A program made the position numbers and the translations under genes. The notes beneath the pieces were generated by a model that ran no database searches, had not been told where the DNA came from, and was given only the letters and a program-made list of their open reading frames with translations. Source: Helianthus annuus (Eukaryota > Streptophyta > Magnoliopsida > Asterales > Asteraceae). Taken from it: a stretch of DNA of 64,000 bases. The DNA is taken from assembly GCF_002127325.2 (NCBI RefSeq), contig NC_035449.2, positions 138,684,807 through 138,748,806 of the forward strand, read 5' to 3'. Below, piece after piece: positions 47,291 through 58,756 of this stretch. Within the stretch, counting starts at the first letter, position 1, and each line of letters starts with the position of its first letter.

Positions 47291-48662
47291 TGTCACGGCC
47301 CCCGACCCAGTTTCCCGGTTCGGATGCCGCGGGACAGAAAACCCGTGGTATTTGTGTTTAAATAGGCAGCGGAAATTTTAACAGGATCGTTTAACTGAAA
47401 AAACCCATTTATTTTATTTCAAATTTCGGGACAAACCCCGTAATTTACAATAAGGGAATTCCACTGGGAAACCCCTTGGTTACAAAAACATGTTTATTTA
47501 TTTACTGAGCCACTTTATCCGAGCTGTTAGTGCTACACGGCACTTTTCTTTGTTCACAGTAAATCACGTGAAACATGTTTAAAAAGATTTTATCAGCGGG
47601 GAAATACTGGCGAGTCATTCAATTGGTACAAAACGACACATTGTTATAAATTACAGTATTAAGGGCGATTACAACGTTTATATCAACCAATTACCCAACG
47701 GTATTTGTCACTCGACTGTATCTGTGACTATGGTCATATCACCCATTGGCTAACCCGTTGTCCAATGGTGACGGTTATCAAGTAATGCAGTGGCGGATCT
47801 AGGATTCCGACCAAGCGGTAATGTTTTATAAATAAGCGGTAACGAAATCGAAAAAAGGTCAAATTTTTCCAAAATTTACACTAAAAACGTCAAAAATTTT
47901 CCGACCAAGCGGTAGCGGAGGCTACCCCTTGTTCCATAATACATCCTCCCCTGAAGTAATGTATACAAAACCCCACATACCGGCTGTAACTGAAGACTAC
48001 AAAGACTTAATCCCTGTAATTATAACTTTCAAAATAAATAGGGTTTTAGAAACAATTTGGTTAAAAGAGAATGACTCACATTGCAAGTTTAACTGGACAG
48101 AGTTTTGCCTACTGATTAAGCCTGGTAACCTAGTTAAATAATGCAAACGAAACTAGGTTAGTAACTTAATACTACATTTACGATAAATTCATGAAATCAA
48201 AACCCTCACGACGAATGACAAAGTATAGCCCGAATTTAGGCAGCACTTAAACATCTATCGGATCGGTTTCAATCTATCGGACATTGTATCGTAGCAGTGA
48301 TCGAGTTATTACCCTGTGATCGTAACAGCGTCTCGACACCTAAATGTACTAATTTGAGCAGTTAGAACGTCTTTTGAAGAAAATTTTCGAGCACAGATGA
48401 AAGGCCATGCAACGTACTATTTATAGCTACGGCTAAGGCTGCCGTGTCACGGCGTAGGTCTGCCACGTGTCTGACATGTGGCCTTGAAGCTTATCCGGAG
48501 ATTCAATGGGCTGTCGCGCCCCGCGTAAGCTTCGCTTAATTTTATGCGGCCCGCGACCAACTAATAACTTTTGATTTTCTTAATTTTTCATGAAATTTAG
48601 GGTTTTAGGGGTCCGGGTTTCTCCTTACGGAGTGTTTTGGGACATTTTTGCAGGTCCTTACA
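47291..48662 (-). repeat. E3 3' LTR
   Basis: On the minus strand it starts TGTAAGGACCTGC at 48662 and ends GGGGGCCGTGACA at 47291. It is much shorter than the E2 and E4 LTRs. The part next to 47291 matches 53825 onwards almost base for base. Confidence 0.9.
48417..48555 (-). promoter_or_regulatory. E3 LTR promoter: CTATAAATAG box and GC motifs
   Basis: CTATAAATAG (minus strand) lies at 48417-48426. GTCGCGCCCCGCG (48513-48525) and GCGGCCCGCG (48546-48555) lie about 90-130 bp upstream in the sense direction. Confidence 0.6.
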
Positions 48663-48700
48663 TCCTTCCCACCTTATTTAAAATCTCGTCCTCGAGATTT
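48663..48700 (-). other. E3 PPT with adjoining hairpin
   Basis: Minus strand: AAATCTCG-AGGA-CGAGATTT (48681-48700), then AAGGTGGGAAGGA (48663-48675), then the LTR start. Confidence 0.75.
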
Positions 48701-51700
48701 ACTGGAATAAGTAAGGATATTTTCGCTTCATTTCTAATTCCAGTTCCCAGGTATACCTAGGTCCTCTTTTTGAATTCCACTTTACCTTGACTAGCACCAA
48801 TCTTTTGTGTTTGAGGAACTTGACATTTCTATCTTCTATTTGAAGCGGTTTCTCAATAAATTTCAACTTTTCATTTACTTCTATGTCTTGAAGAGGTACT
48901 ACTAGAGATTCGTCTGATAAACATTTCTTGAGATTAGATACATGAAACACGTCATGTACCCCGGCTAACTCTTCTGATAGTTGTAGTTGATAGGCAACTA
49001 ATCCTATTCGTTGGGTAACTGTGAATGGTCCTATGTACCTTGGACTTAGCTTTCCTTTCTTACCGAATCGAACTACTCCTTTCCAAGGAGAAACTTTCAA
49101 TAGTACCTTATCCCCAACTTGAAATTCCAATGGCTTGTGTCGATTATCTGCATAACTCTACTGGCGATCTCGAGCCGTTTTCAGTCTTTCCTTTATTTGA
49201 GTTATCTTGTCGGTGGTTTCTTGTACAATCTCGGGACCTGATAATTGACTTTCTCCTATTTCTGCTCAGCAAATTGGGGTTCGGCACTTTCGTCCATACA
49301 GTGCTTCGAACGGGGCAACATTGATGCTGGTGTGGTAACTATTGTTATAGGCGAATTCTATTAGTGGTAAATGATTATCCCAGTTTCCACCAAAGTCGAT
49401 TACACATGCTCTGAGCATGTCTTCAAGGGTTTGGATCGTCCTTTCACTTTTCCCGTCTGTTTGGGGATGGTATGCAGTACTTAAATTTAGTTGGGTCCCC
49501 ATTGCTCCTGGGAAACTTGTCCAGAAATGCGAAGTGAAACGACTATCCCTATCTGACACAATGGAGAGTGGAACTCCTTGTAAGGATACTACCTCGTCTA
49601 CGTATAACTTTGCTAATCTTTCCATGCTAAAGGTTTCCTTCATCGGTAGGAAATGAGCTGATTTGGTTAATCGATCTACAATTACCCAAATTGCATCGTT
49701 ACCTTTCCTGGTCTTGGGTAGCTTAGTAACAAAATCCATTGTTATGAGTTCCCATTTCCATACGGGCATTTCTAACTATTGAAGTAAACCTGAAGGTTTC
49801 TTGTGTTCTGCCTTAACTTGCGAACAAGTTAGACACTTAGAAACGTATCCAGCTATGTCCTTTTTCATTCCTATCCACCAGAAGTTATTTCTTAAATCTT
49901 GATACATCTTGTGATTACCAGGATGCATCATATACCTAGATTTATGGGCTTCTTCTAAAATCTTATCTCTTAAATTTCCTTGCTTAGGTACCCAAATTCT
50001 TTTCTTATGGAATCTACAAATTCCATCAGCCCCTTGCTCTAATTCCGTTATCCTTCCTTTCATTCCTTCAACATTATCCTTGATTGCTGTTTCCTGAACA
50101 TTCTTTAGTTGTTTCATTAAATCTAACCGTAAATTTAATCTAAGAGCACGAACTCGTCTTTGCTTCTCATGATACTTACGACTTAGGGCATCTGCTACTA
50201 CATTTGCCTTCCCTTGGTGATATTGAATATCACAGTCATAGTCACTTAGAATTTCCATCCATCTTCTTTGCCTCATGTTTAATTCTTTTTGCCCAAATAT
50301 GTACCTTAAACTCTTTTGATCTGTATAGATTGTAAACTTACTTCCATACAGATAATGTCTCCAAATTTTAAGGGCAAAAACTATTGCTCCTAATTCTAAA
50401 TCATGAGTCGTATAATTTTCCTCGTGCTTCTTCAACTTCCTTGATGCATACGCAATTACCTTTTTGCGTTGCATTAGCACACATCCTAATCCCAACTTAG
50501 AAGCGTCGCAGAAGACTTCAAAATCTTCGGTTCCGTCTGGTAAGGCTAGAATTGAGCATTTGTTAATCTTTGATTTAAAATCCTAAAGGCCTCTTCTTGC
50601 TTAGGTCCCCATTCAAACTTAACTGTTTTACAGGTTAGTCTAGTTAATGGAACAACTATTTTAGAAAAGTCTTTAATGAAGCGCCTATAGTATCGAGCTA
50701 ATCCCAGAAAACTTCTAACTTCGATAGCTGATTGCGGGATCTTCCAATTTGTGATCGCTTCTATCTTGGAGGGATCCACGTGAATGCCTTCGTGATTCAC
50801 CATGTGTCCTAAAAATTGCACCTCCTGTAGCCAAAATTCACACTTCGTAAATTTGGCGTAAAGCTTTTCCTTTCTTAACAGAGCTAAGAGTGCATGCAGG
50901 TGCTCACAGTGTTCGTCCTGGCTTCTGGAATAAATAAGTATATCATCGATGAAGACAATTATAAATTTATCCAAATACGGTTTACAGATCCTATTCATCA
51001 TGTCCATAAATGCTGCAGGAGCATTTGTTAGTCCAAATGGCATGACTGTAAACTCGTAGTGACCATACCTAGTCCTGAAAGCAGTTTTAGGTATGTCTTC
51101 TTCCTGTACCTTCTGCTGATGGTATCCGAAGCGCAAATCTATCTTAGAGAAGTATCTAGCTCCCTGAAGTTGATAAAAAAGATCATCAATCTTAGGTAAT
51201 GGGTATCGATTCTTAATCGTAACCTTATTCAATTCCCTATAATCGATACACATTCGCATTGAACCATCCTTCTTTTTCACAAACAATACTGGTGCTCCCC
51301 AAGGGGATAAACTAGGTTGTATGAATCCTTTGCCTAGCAATTCATCTAACTGCTTTTTCAGTTCTAACATTTCTGTGGGTGCTAATCGATAAGGTGCGTT
51401 AGCTATTGGTGTTGTTCCTGGAATTAGATAAATTCTAAATTCTACCTCCCTATCGGGTGGTAATCCAGGTAGTTCTTCTAGGAATACATCTGGGTATTCT
51501 GATACTACTGGAATTTCCTTAAGTTCTTTACTTTTAGTGTTAATGATTACCGAAATCATATACACTGTTCCTTGTTTTCGTTCATAACTAGCAACTTTCA
51601 TTACTGAAATGAACTTCATTGGTTTACGTGGCTTATCTCCTATAACCAAAATTACTTCTCCTGCGGGTGTATGAATTTCTATGGAATTCTCATCACAGAG

Positions 51701-52732
51701 GATTCGAGCATGGTTGGCTACTAACCAATCCATTCCTAATACGACATCAAATCCGGCTAAATTCATAGGTAGCAAGTTTGCAGAAAATTTATGGCCTGAG
51801 AGTTCTATCTTTCCTTCTTGGAGAATCTTATCTATATTAACAGAATATTCATCTGATGTTTCTACCGTATAAATCTGCCTAAGTTTGATTAGAGGTTGCT
51901 TAAGAGCTTGGCAAAATGAAGTATTTATGAAACTTTGGTTTGCACCAGAGTCAAATAATACTTTGGCATAAACGTCATGTACAAGGAACGTACCAGCTAT
52001 CACATCTGGAATCAGATCTACTTCCTGGGTAGTCAGCTGGAAGGCTCTTGCATTTTTCTTATTAGTTCCTTCAGTAGGTTCGGGCTTGTTATCAGCTGGT
52101 TTGACCAATTTTGGGCATTATGGTCTAAAATGCCTAGCTTCTCCGCAATTGAAGCAAATCGTTGATTTCTTCCTGCATTCCTCCTCTTGGTGCCCCGGTT
52201 CCTTGCAGAAATTATACTTCTCCTGACATTTACCAAAATGTTTCATTCGACAGTTTCTGCAGAATAGAGGTGTGGAAGATTGCCCAGTTCCCTTTTTCTT
52301 GAAATTACTACTATTATTACCCTGCACACTACTGATTTCAATTACTGCTTCGGTCTTTTCTAACCAACGCAGTGCGGCAGTCGCCCCTTCATTGCCTGCA
52401 AATTCGACTGGCTTACAGGCATGGAATTCTTTATAAGTGCAACTAGGTGTTGCAACTTTCATTTTCTTAAGTATTGGGGATTGAACCACATTATTATCAT
52501 TATTGCCGCCTCCATTTACACTGTTCCTAAAATTATTGTCGCGAGTGCGTTTACTATGGTTGGCTTGGGAAGGTTCAGCAGGATTCTTAACGGCAGCAAC
52601 AATTGACAGGATAGCATTGGCTATTCCCTGTGCAACAATATTTTCTATATCTTACCTATTAAGAAAATGGTCTTCATTATTTTGTTCGGATTGGTTAACT
52701 TCGTTTTCCGGTTGGTTTTCCGTGTTTTCCAT
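48699..52732 (-). pseudogene. gag-pol: E3 gag-pol-chromodomain, with stops, a frameshift and a gag deletion
   Basis: Start ATG at 52730-52732, terminal TAA at 48699-48701. Stops: TAA 52652-52654, TAA 52118-52120 (inside a zinc knuckle), TAG 49776-49778, TGA 49266-49268 and TAG 49158-49160. A one-base loss near 50548 shifts the frame inside the segment before RNase H. Gag lacks the central capsid core: sequence jumps from WLEKTEAVIEIS directly to a linker before CRNCRMKHFGKC. One knuckle has also lost its first Cys (KYNFCKEPGH). Protease (FDSGANQSF), RT (FIDDILIYS), integrase ([22 protein letters not shown]) and chromodomain (VKVKWNSKRGPRYTWE) remain readable. It is related to E2 but clearly a different subfamily. 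Confidence 0.92.
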
Positions 52733-52993
52733 CTGAATAATATATACAAATTATTGTCACACAATGGATAGCAATTAACGCAATAGAGCAATCACGGAAA
52801 CAATTAAGTCAACACATATAGCCAAAATCGTCGTCTTTGCGACATTATATTTTTATATAATATTATGCATCAGTACAAACCATATATTTTACAGATACAT
52901 TATTTTAATATTATTATACATTATATATATATATATATATATTTCACATATTATTATTATGCAAAAACATTTTAACTTCAGTTAGCTGGCTTC

Positions 52994-53610
52994 TCAGAAA
53001 CGACGCTCCCTCTCGTCGTACTTCCACGTGATGTTTTCCCCTACTTCTCGAATCCGGTTTCCCGCGTCCACCAGTTCCTCACCATAGCGGCGTAATTCGG
53101 TGACATTCTCTGCGCTCATAGGTGGGAAAGGTGCAGGTTCAGGATCGAACTGGGGAAAGTAGACATTTGGGTTATTCATGTAATTCTGAAAATGTCAGTC
53201 GCTCGTCCACCACTCTTCTAACTGCCCTGTAAAAGGTTGTGGGTTGACAATAGGGTCCGGAATAGCAGGTTCCAAATTAATTGGAAGTTTTGATTGTGCG
53301 GGAAAATTGAAAAGGGTTTCGTCAGCTGGTCCGATGAGGTCACAGTTTGCAAGTTTTCGATCCAGTTCTTCCCAACGTGGCATCTCCTGGGTTTAACCAG
53401 AACTTCCCCTACTTCCTTTCCTTTTCCTTTGTCTTTTGGATCCTCTGTCTTTTTCACTTTTTGGGCAGCTGGCTTCTTCCTTCGTTCGCGTTTCCAGTCA
53501 AGGAGCCTTCTCCTCTTTTTAGGCTTGGGTTTCTCCTAGGGCTGGGCCTGGAACACTAGTGGCTCCTCAGTATCCGCTTGATAGCCGGATTGGGTTCCTG
53601 TTGTATCCAT
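52994..53610 (-). pseudogene. E3 extra ORF upstream of gag, decayed
   Basis: From ATG 53608-53610 the frame reads an acidic and Gln-rich start, then a TAG near 53537, then a Lys-rich segment (KKTEDPKDKGKGKEVGEV). A shift into another frame near 53385 continues as WEELDRKLANCDLIGPADET, and after a TGA (53195-53197) as FPQFDPEPAPFPPMSAENV up to the stop at 52994. It lies between the primer site and gag exactly as in E2. Shared features are a basic Lys-rich patch and Pro-rich disordered stretches; obvious residue-by-residue similarity to the E2 ORF is weak. Confidence 0.55.
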
Positions 53611-53801
53611 ATCGGTGGTATGGATTGTAAAGTTTCAGAGTGCCTCCGACAATTCATTCATGCTGTTAGCACACATGAAGAAACACACAGAATTTAAATT
53701 AAAATTTTATTTATTGTAAATTAAATTTTCACATAATCACAGAATGGCAATCCTAAAATTTTTTTTTAAGTATTTCAAAATACTTAATTGGCTTAAATCA
53801 G

Positions 53802-53815
53802 TGGCTCTGATACCA
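53802..53815 (-). other. E3 primer-binding site, initiator tRNA-Met type
   Basis: TGGTATCAGAGCCA on the minus strand, nine bases after the end of the 5' LTR. Confidence 0.9.
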
Positions 53816-53824
53816 GCTTTTTTC

Positions 53825-54235
53825 TGTCACGGCCCCCGACCTAATTTCCCGGTTCGGATGCCGCGGGACAGAAAACCCGTGGTATTGGTGTTTAAATAGG
53901 CAGCAGAAATTTTAACAGGATCGTTTAACTGAAAACACCCATTTATTTTATTTCAAATTTCGGGACAATCCCCATAATTTACAATAAGGGAATTCCACTG
54001 GGAAACCCCTTGGTTACAAAAACATGTTTATTTATTTACTGAGCCACTTTATCCAAGCTGTTAGTGCTACACGACACTTTTCTTTGTTCACAGTAAATCA
54101 CCTGAAACAAGTTTAAAAAGATTTTATCAGCGGGGAAATACTGGCGAGTCATTCAATTGGTACAAAACGACACATTGTTATAAATTACAGTATTAAGGGC
54201 GATTACAATGTTTATAAATTACAGTATTAAGGCCC
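53825..54235 (-). repeat. E3 5' LTR, truncated
   Basis: Only the last ~410 bp (sense 3' end) remains. At the broken end, ATAAATTACAGTATTAAGG occurs twice within about 40 bp, after which similarity to the intact LTR stops. Confidence 0.85.
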
Positions 54236-54783
54236 TCACCCCCTCGACTCTCTTTGTTCCAACAGAAAAAAAAACAACCATCCACCACCCTCTGGTGGTT
54301 GCACACGGCGGCTAAAATCAGAGTAGAAGAGAGGTGAACAGTGGTGGTTGGAGCGACACCGGAAGAGGAAGACGGTGGTGGTAGGGGCGACGCCGGCGGT
54401 CGGAGTCATGGTCTGCCGGTTTTCATCGGACTTGTGAGTTTCAGTTGGGATTTTGCTTTTGTTTGATGGGGTTTCTTGATTTTTGATGGGGTTTCTTGAT
54501 TTTGTTTGATGGGGTTTCATTTTTGTTGGATGGGGTTTCTTGATTTTTGTCTGATGAACTCTGTGGGTTTGTTCTTGGTGATTTTTTTATCAATGATTTT
54601 TGATTTTCTGGTGATTTTTATCAGTAGACTGTGGGTTCGATATGTTGGATGGGGTGGCGATGATGCAAAAAAAAAAACCTAGATTTTGATGACGATGGCG
54701 CGGCAAGAATGGTGGAGGGTAGGTTTTTGAACCCGCAACCCCACTTTGCAGCCTTTTAATTATCGAAAAAATCTAAGCCAAAC
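54236..54783. other. Unassigned, with a GATGGGGTTTCTTGAT repeat
   Basis: A GC-richer block (54290-54420) resembles the interior of non-autonomous MULEs. Then a degenerate tandem repeat of GATGGGGTTTCTTGATTTT spans 54457-54560. A possible captured gene fragment, but no exon or product can be supported. Confidence 0.4.
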
Positions 54784-57700
54784 TGTGACACCTGTGTCAC
54801 TTCAACCATCAGACCAATGCCAAACCAATGAAATATTGTATTTCATACTTGGGATTTGTAAAAATATGTGTATCATTTGCACATATCAACTCTTGTTCGA
54901 TTTTAAACTTTAGATCGCTTTCTAGAGGGTTATACGCGCTCTGATGCGTAAAAATAACCAGTTTAATCCAACGAACACTCCGGAATAGTGACATTGGCTT
55001 AACATACCTTAAATAACCTATACATAACTTAGAGATAAGTTTTGAAGGCTTTGGTATGGCAAAAACAAGTTTATTCGCTTACAGGGACTAAACTTGACAA
55101 ACTACGAAAGTATGACAATTCGTACTAAAACAGACATTCCGGAACATGACCATAAGTTAAACACACCTTAAATATCTTTTACAAAGCTTAGAAATAGGCT
55201 TTGAGGTGTTCGGTGTGCTAAAATAAACTTTTGGGTCATTCAGGGACTAAAAGCGTCAAAAAGTGCACAAGTTTGCACTTTCGCGCATAACTTACGTTCT
55301 GAATACATCCGGACATCCAAAAATTTATGTAAGCATCATAAAATTATGCCTTAGTGTTTGGCATGAGAAAAATCCATTTGTCGCGTCATTTGGATCATTT
55401 TTCGCGCTTATACGCATTCCGTCGTAATTAACCGAACATCGCGATCGTACGGCCAAACGAACCAACATCCGGCATATTTTTGAGCATGTTTCATGTCCAC
55501 AATGTTTAGGCATCATTTTAGGGCCTTAAAGTTGGCTTTACGGGCCTTAGAAGTGTCGGAAATGGCTTAAATACGCAACAAGGACTAAAACTGTAATTGC
55601 TGAAAGTTTGTGCGGATCAGACAAGGCCAGGCGGCCCGCCTGAGCCTTGTGTGAATCCTGACGCGGGCCGCATCAGACAAACAGACCAGATTCAATGTTT
55701 AGATCCACTTGCATTGGCCTTTCGATCACCCAAAGGGCAACGACACGTGTCGAATTCCTATGGTGGGGGCAAAATAAGGCACCACAACTTTGCGACAAGT
55801 GTACGGCATGGATCGTGACACGATATTCAAGAAACAATCCTAACGGTCTTGCTTTTCCTATAAATACCCCCCCCTTTGGCTAAAAACTCACAAAATCTGA
55901 TCTAAAGCTCTAAGTTGAGGCCTTTGCTTCATACCTGAGCTCCTGGATCAAGATTAGCTTTCGGGGACCCTTCGTAAGTGTTCTTTCGTTCTTTTATTCG
56001 CTTTTCGAGTCCGAAAGTCAACGTTTTGTTTGACTTTCTGCGTTGACCAGCCTATGGTCAACACGAAGTTCGTTGGAACTTCATAACGTGAGCGTGATCA
56101 CGATGGTTATAGTCCGTAGTGACTATACCTACTGATTACCACATTATCTAGGCTCAGTGACGAGTCGTAGTTTCGGCCAAAATGCGAATTCTTGTGTATT
56201 TTGTAACCAAACTACTCGTGAGCATCAAAGCCGTTTGTTTTGATGCCAAACCTGTTTTCTAAACTTAGTTAAGCATGTTCTAACATGCTTAGCTCGTCAC
56301 TTTTAGTATAGTGCTTATATAGGGTCGTAAGGTAAGCGATCTAAACCATCGCTTATACTTTCGAACCCGACCCATTTGGTCGATCATTAGGATCCGACCA
56401 AACACATTAGGTGACCATAGCTATAACCTTCCGAGGTTATACCTTATGGCCACGATGTTAGGCGTTCCAAACGCGTTCTAAGCGAACGACGCGTTAAGGT
56501 AGCATAAGCTACCTAAACGGGTCGTAATGGGTCGCCAAGCACTTAGGTTAGGTTTCATTTTAGTATGTAGGCTTTGTTAAACCATATTTCACGAGTCTCC
56601 ATACTCGTTTGGTTTACGAACCCGCATACTATCCGATCCTCCGATTTAGGTCCGGTATATTAACATAGTTACCTATATTAGGTGCCGTTGATATCCGTGA
56701 TCTCTAGCGTTATTTGGTTGTTATACAAGAACTTCAAAGCAATCTCAGGTGAGTACATAGTTCCCCTCTTCTACTGTTTTCAACTGTTTTGGGGTGAAGC
56801 ATGTGTACCTATCTGTTATTTTCATGATTTCAAAGTATAATTGATTATACATATCTTTTAACAAACTGATTGATTATCTATGGTTTAAACACTGATTTCT
56901 CAAAGATTATAAAATTAATTGTTGGATTGTACTTATTTTATACATTCACCAGACCGATTGGTAGTATGATATAACGCTATAGGACTAGACACCCCATTCC
57001 TGTTGTCATGGAATGTCTGAAACCAATTTGTTTCTCCATCCAAATAGGGATTTCCTTTGTGGTATCCTTATAGTCTCAAAGGTGTAGTTTGATGCACTAG
57101 GTCTGAATGAATTCTTAAATCGCACCTTTAAAGTATATTTTGATATACTCCCAAAAAGTATAGTTTGATATACTCTCATGTGTGGTATTGTACAGAACCA
57201 ACATATGCATTTTATCAACAAACCAAAACATATTTTTAATATGTTATTTACAAATCCAAAGTATACTTTTAATATGCTACTATAAGGTTATTCGTTTAAC
57301 CTTACATTATTTTACAAAGCATAACTTTTGATTTATTCAAACACTTTGTTTTGTACATTTTTACTTGTGGTTTAAGAAATCTCATTTTTACTTACCATAC
57401 ATAACTTTTGTTTATACATTACATGGTTTACATTTAACTTGAGTTATACAATAACATTGGACTATTGGTTTAAACAAGAACATTCTATATTGGTGGTTTG
57501 GTTTGCGTAAGTGACTTAAATAACGAGGCGTGTGTAATATGATACAAGCATGGTGGATACGCCGCTGGTACTTCCTATATATAAGTGTTTGTATGGTATT
57601 ACATATCGTAGCGTTATTTGAATCATTTCAATTTAAGTCATATAACATCTTATACAAATAACATACTTTTCATAAGACATTGTTTTACAACAACTTATCT

Positions 57701-58173
57701 TATACAAACTCATTTTTCATGGTTATTCATTTAACCATACATTATTCCCTTATTTATACATATCATCTGATCTTATCGTTTTTCAAATGATTTACAAGAC
57801 AAAGCAAATTACAAGGTTCATGACTAAACATTTTCTTAAACATAAGTCATGAATTCTATTTTCACAAAACCTATGTATCTCACAGGCATTTTTATGCTGA
57901 CGTACCTATTTTCACATGTGTTTCAGGATATGATGCATAGGACTTATCAAGACATACTTAGGCGGACCCGTGCTTTAGTGATTTAAAACGAGACAAGAAC
58001 TAGTTAATTTATGTTATGTACTCTTTGGTTCTTGATTAAAACAATGTAAACTTTCATGTTTGATTAATAAAACAAAACTTCAATTGTCATGGATTTGAAA
58101 CAATTAATTCTGTTACAACACTCCCTGACATTTCCGCCACGTTTTGTCTGTTCTACGTGGTCGGGGTGTGACA
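54784..58173 (+). repeat. E4 5' LTR
   Basis: Starts TGTGACACCTGTGTCAC (itself an inverted repeat) and ends CGGGGTGTGACA just before the primer site. The matching LTR begins at 61152. Confidence 0.95.
55621..55867 (+). promoter_or_regulatory. E4 LTR promoter: GC palindromes and CTATAAATAC box
   Basis: A near-perfect palindrome spans 55621-55650 (ACAAGGC, CAGGCGG, centre C, CCGCCTG, A bulge, GCCTTGT). GCGGGCCGC follows at 55663-55671. The TATA box CTATAAATAC is at 55858-55867, followed by a C-run. The 3' LTR copy has one mutation in the second GC motif (GCGGGCCAC). Confidence 0.65.
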
Positions 58174-58180
58174 GAAAAGT

Positions 58181-58198
58181 TGGTATCAGAGCCAATGG
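58181..58198 (+). other. E4 primer-binding site, initiator tRNA-Met type
   Basis: TGGTATCAGAGCCAATGG begins 7 bases after the LTR end. Confidence 0.9.
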
Positions 58199-58756
58199 TT
58201 ATAGGGAATTAGGTTATTAGTAATGCTTTGACCTAGACTATAACCTTCCTAGGACCCTAACACAAGTTTCCTTGTGTTTAGTTTTAAAACAATACCGTCA
58301 CTTATTCTTAGGTGACAACCACAATAATAACATAAATTTCTATCCCGCTTTGAAAACTAATCATCTGTTCTTGGATGATTTATTATATGGTTTTGAACCC
58401 TTTAAGTTTTCAAAATCCCGTCAAAGTTGGTCTAAATAATGTGAACACGTGCAATCTGGAAGAGTGGATGCCTGTACTCTGAGTTTTCTGTCTAAGGCTA
58501 GAGTGTTCGTACAAATCCACATAATCGGACCAGTCACTCTTACCTGGGAACTCTTGGGGTGAGTGTCCACTTATAGGCGAGCATGTCTTCGCGATACATT
58601 ATTTTTGACCTATTTACTTTGATTAATCACCAGGGTCGTTTGTTGCTTTGTAGTAACAAACAAATGACCACTATCCTTGCTTTCATCAGATTTGTTTCAT
58701 CTCATTCTTTTCGTCTAATTCTCTCACTCGTTTCCTCTCATGTTTCCTCTTTTAGA

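Larger units (their letters stand above)
47291..54235 (-). mobile_element. E3: decayed chromovirus with truncated 5' LTR
   Basis: Minus-strand element with a 1372-bp 3' LTR (47291-48662), gag-pol-chromodomain, an extra upstream ORF, a Met-type primer site and only the last ~410 bp of its 5' LTR (53825-54235). It has several stops, one frameshift and an internal gag deletion, so it is older or more damaged than E2. No target duplication can be tested because the 5' end is lost. Confidence 0.9.

Noticed and set aside
54236..54783. Possible host gene exon (GGCGACGCCGGCGG-type GC-rich block)
   Set aside because: There is no sustained frame and no paired splice sites, and the following GATGGGGTTTCTTG repeat suggests transposon interior.
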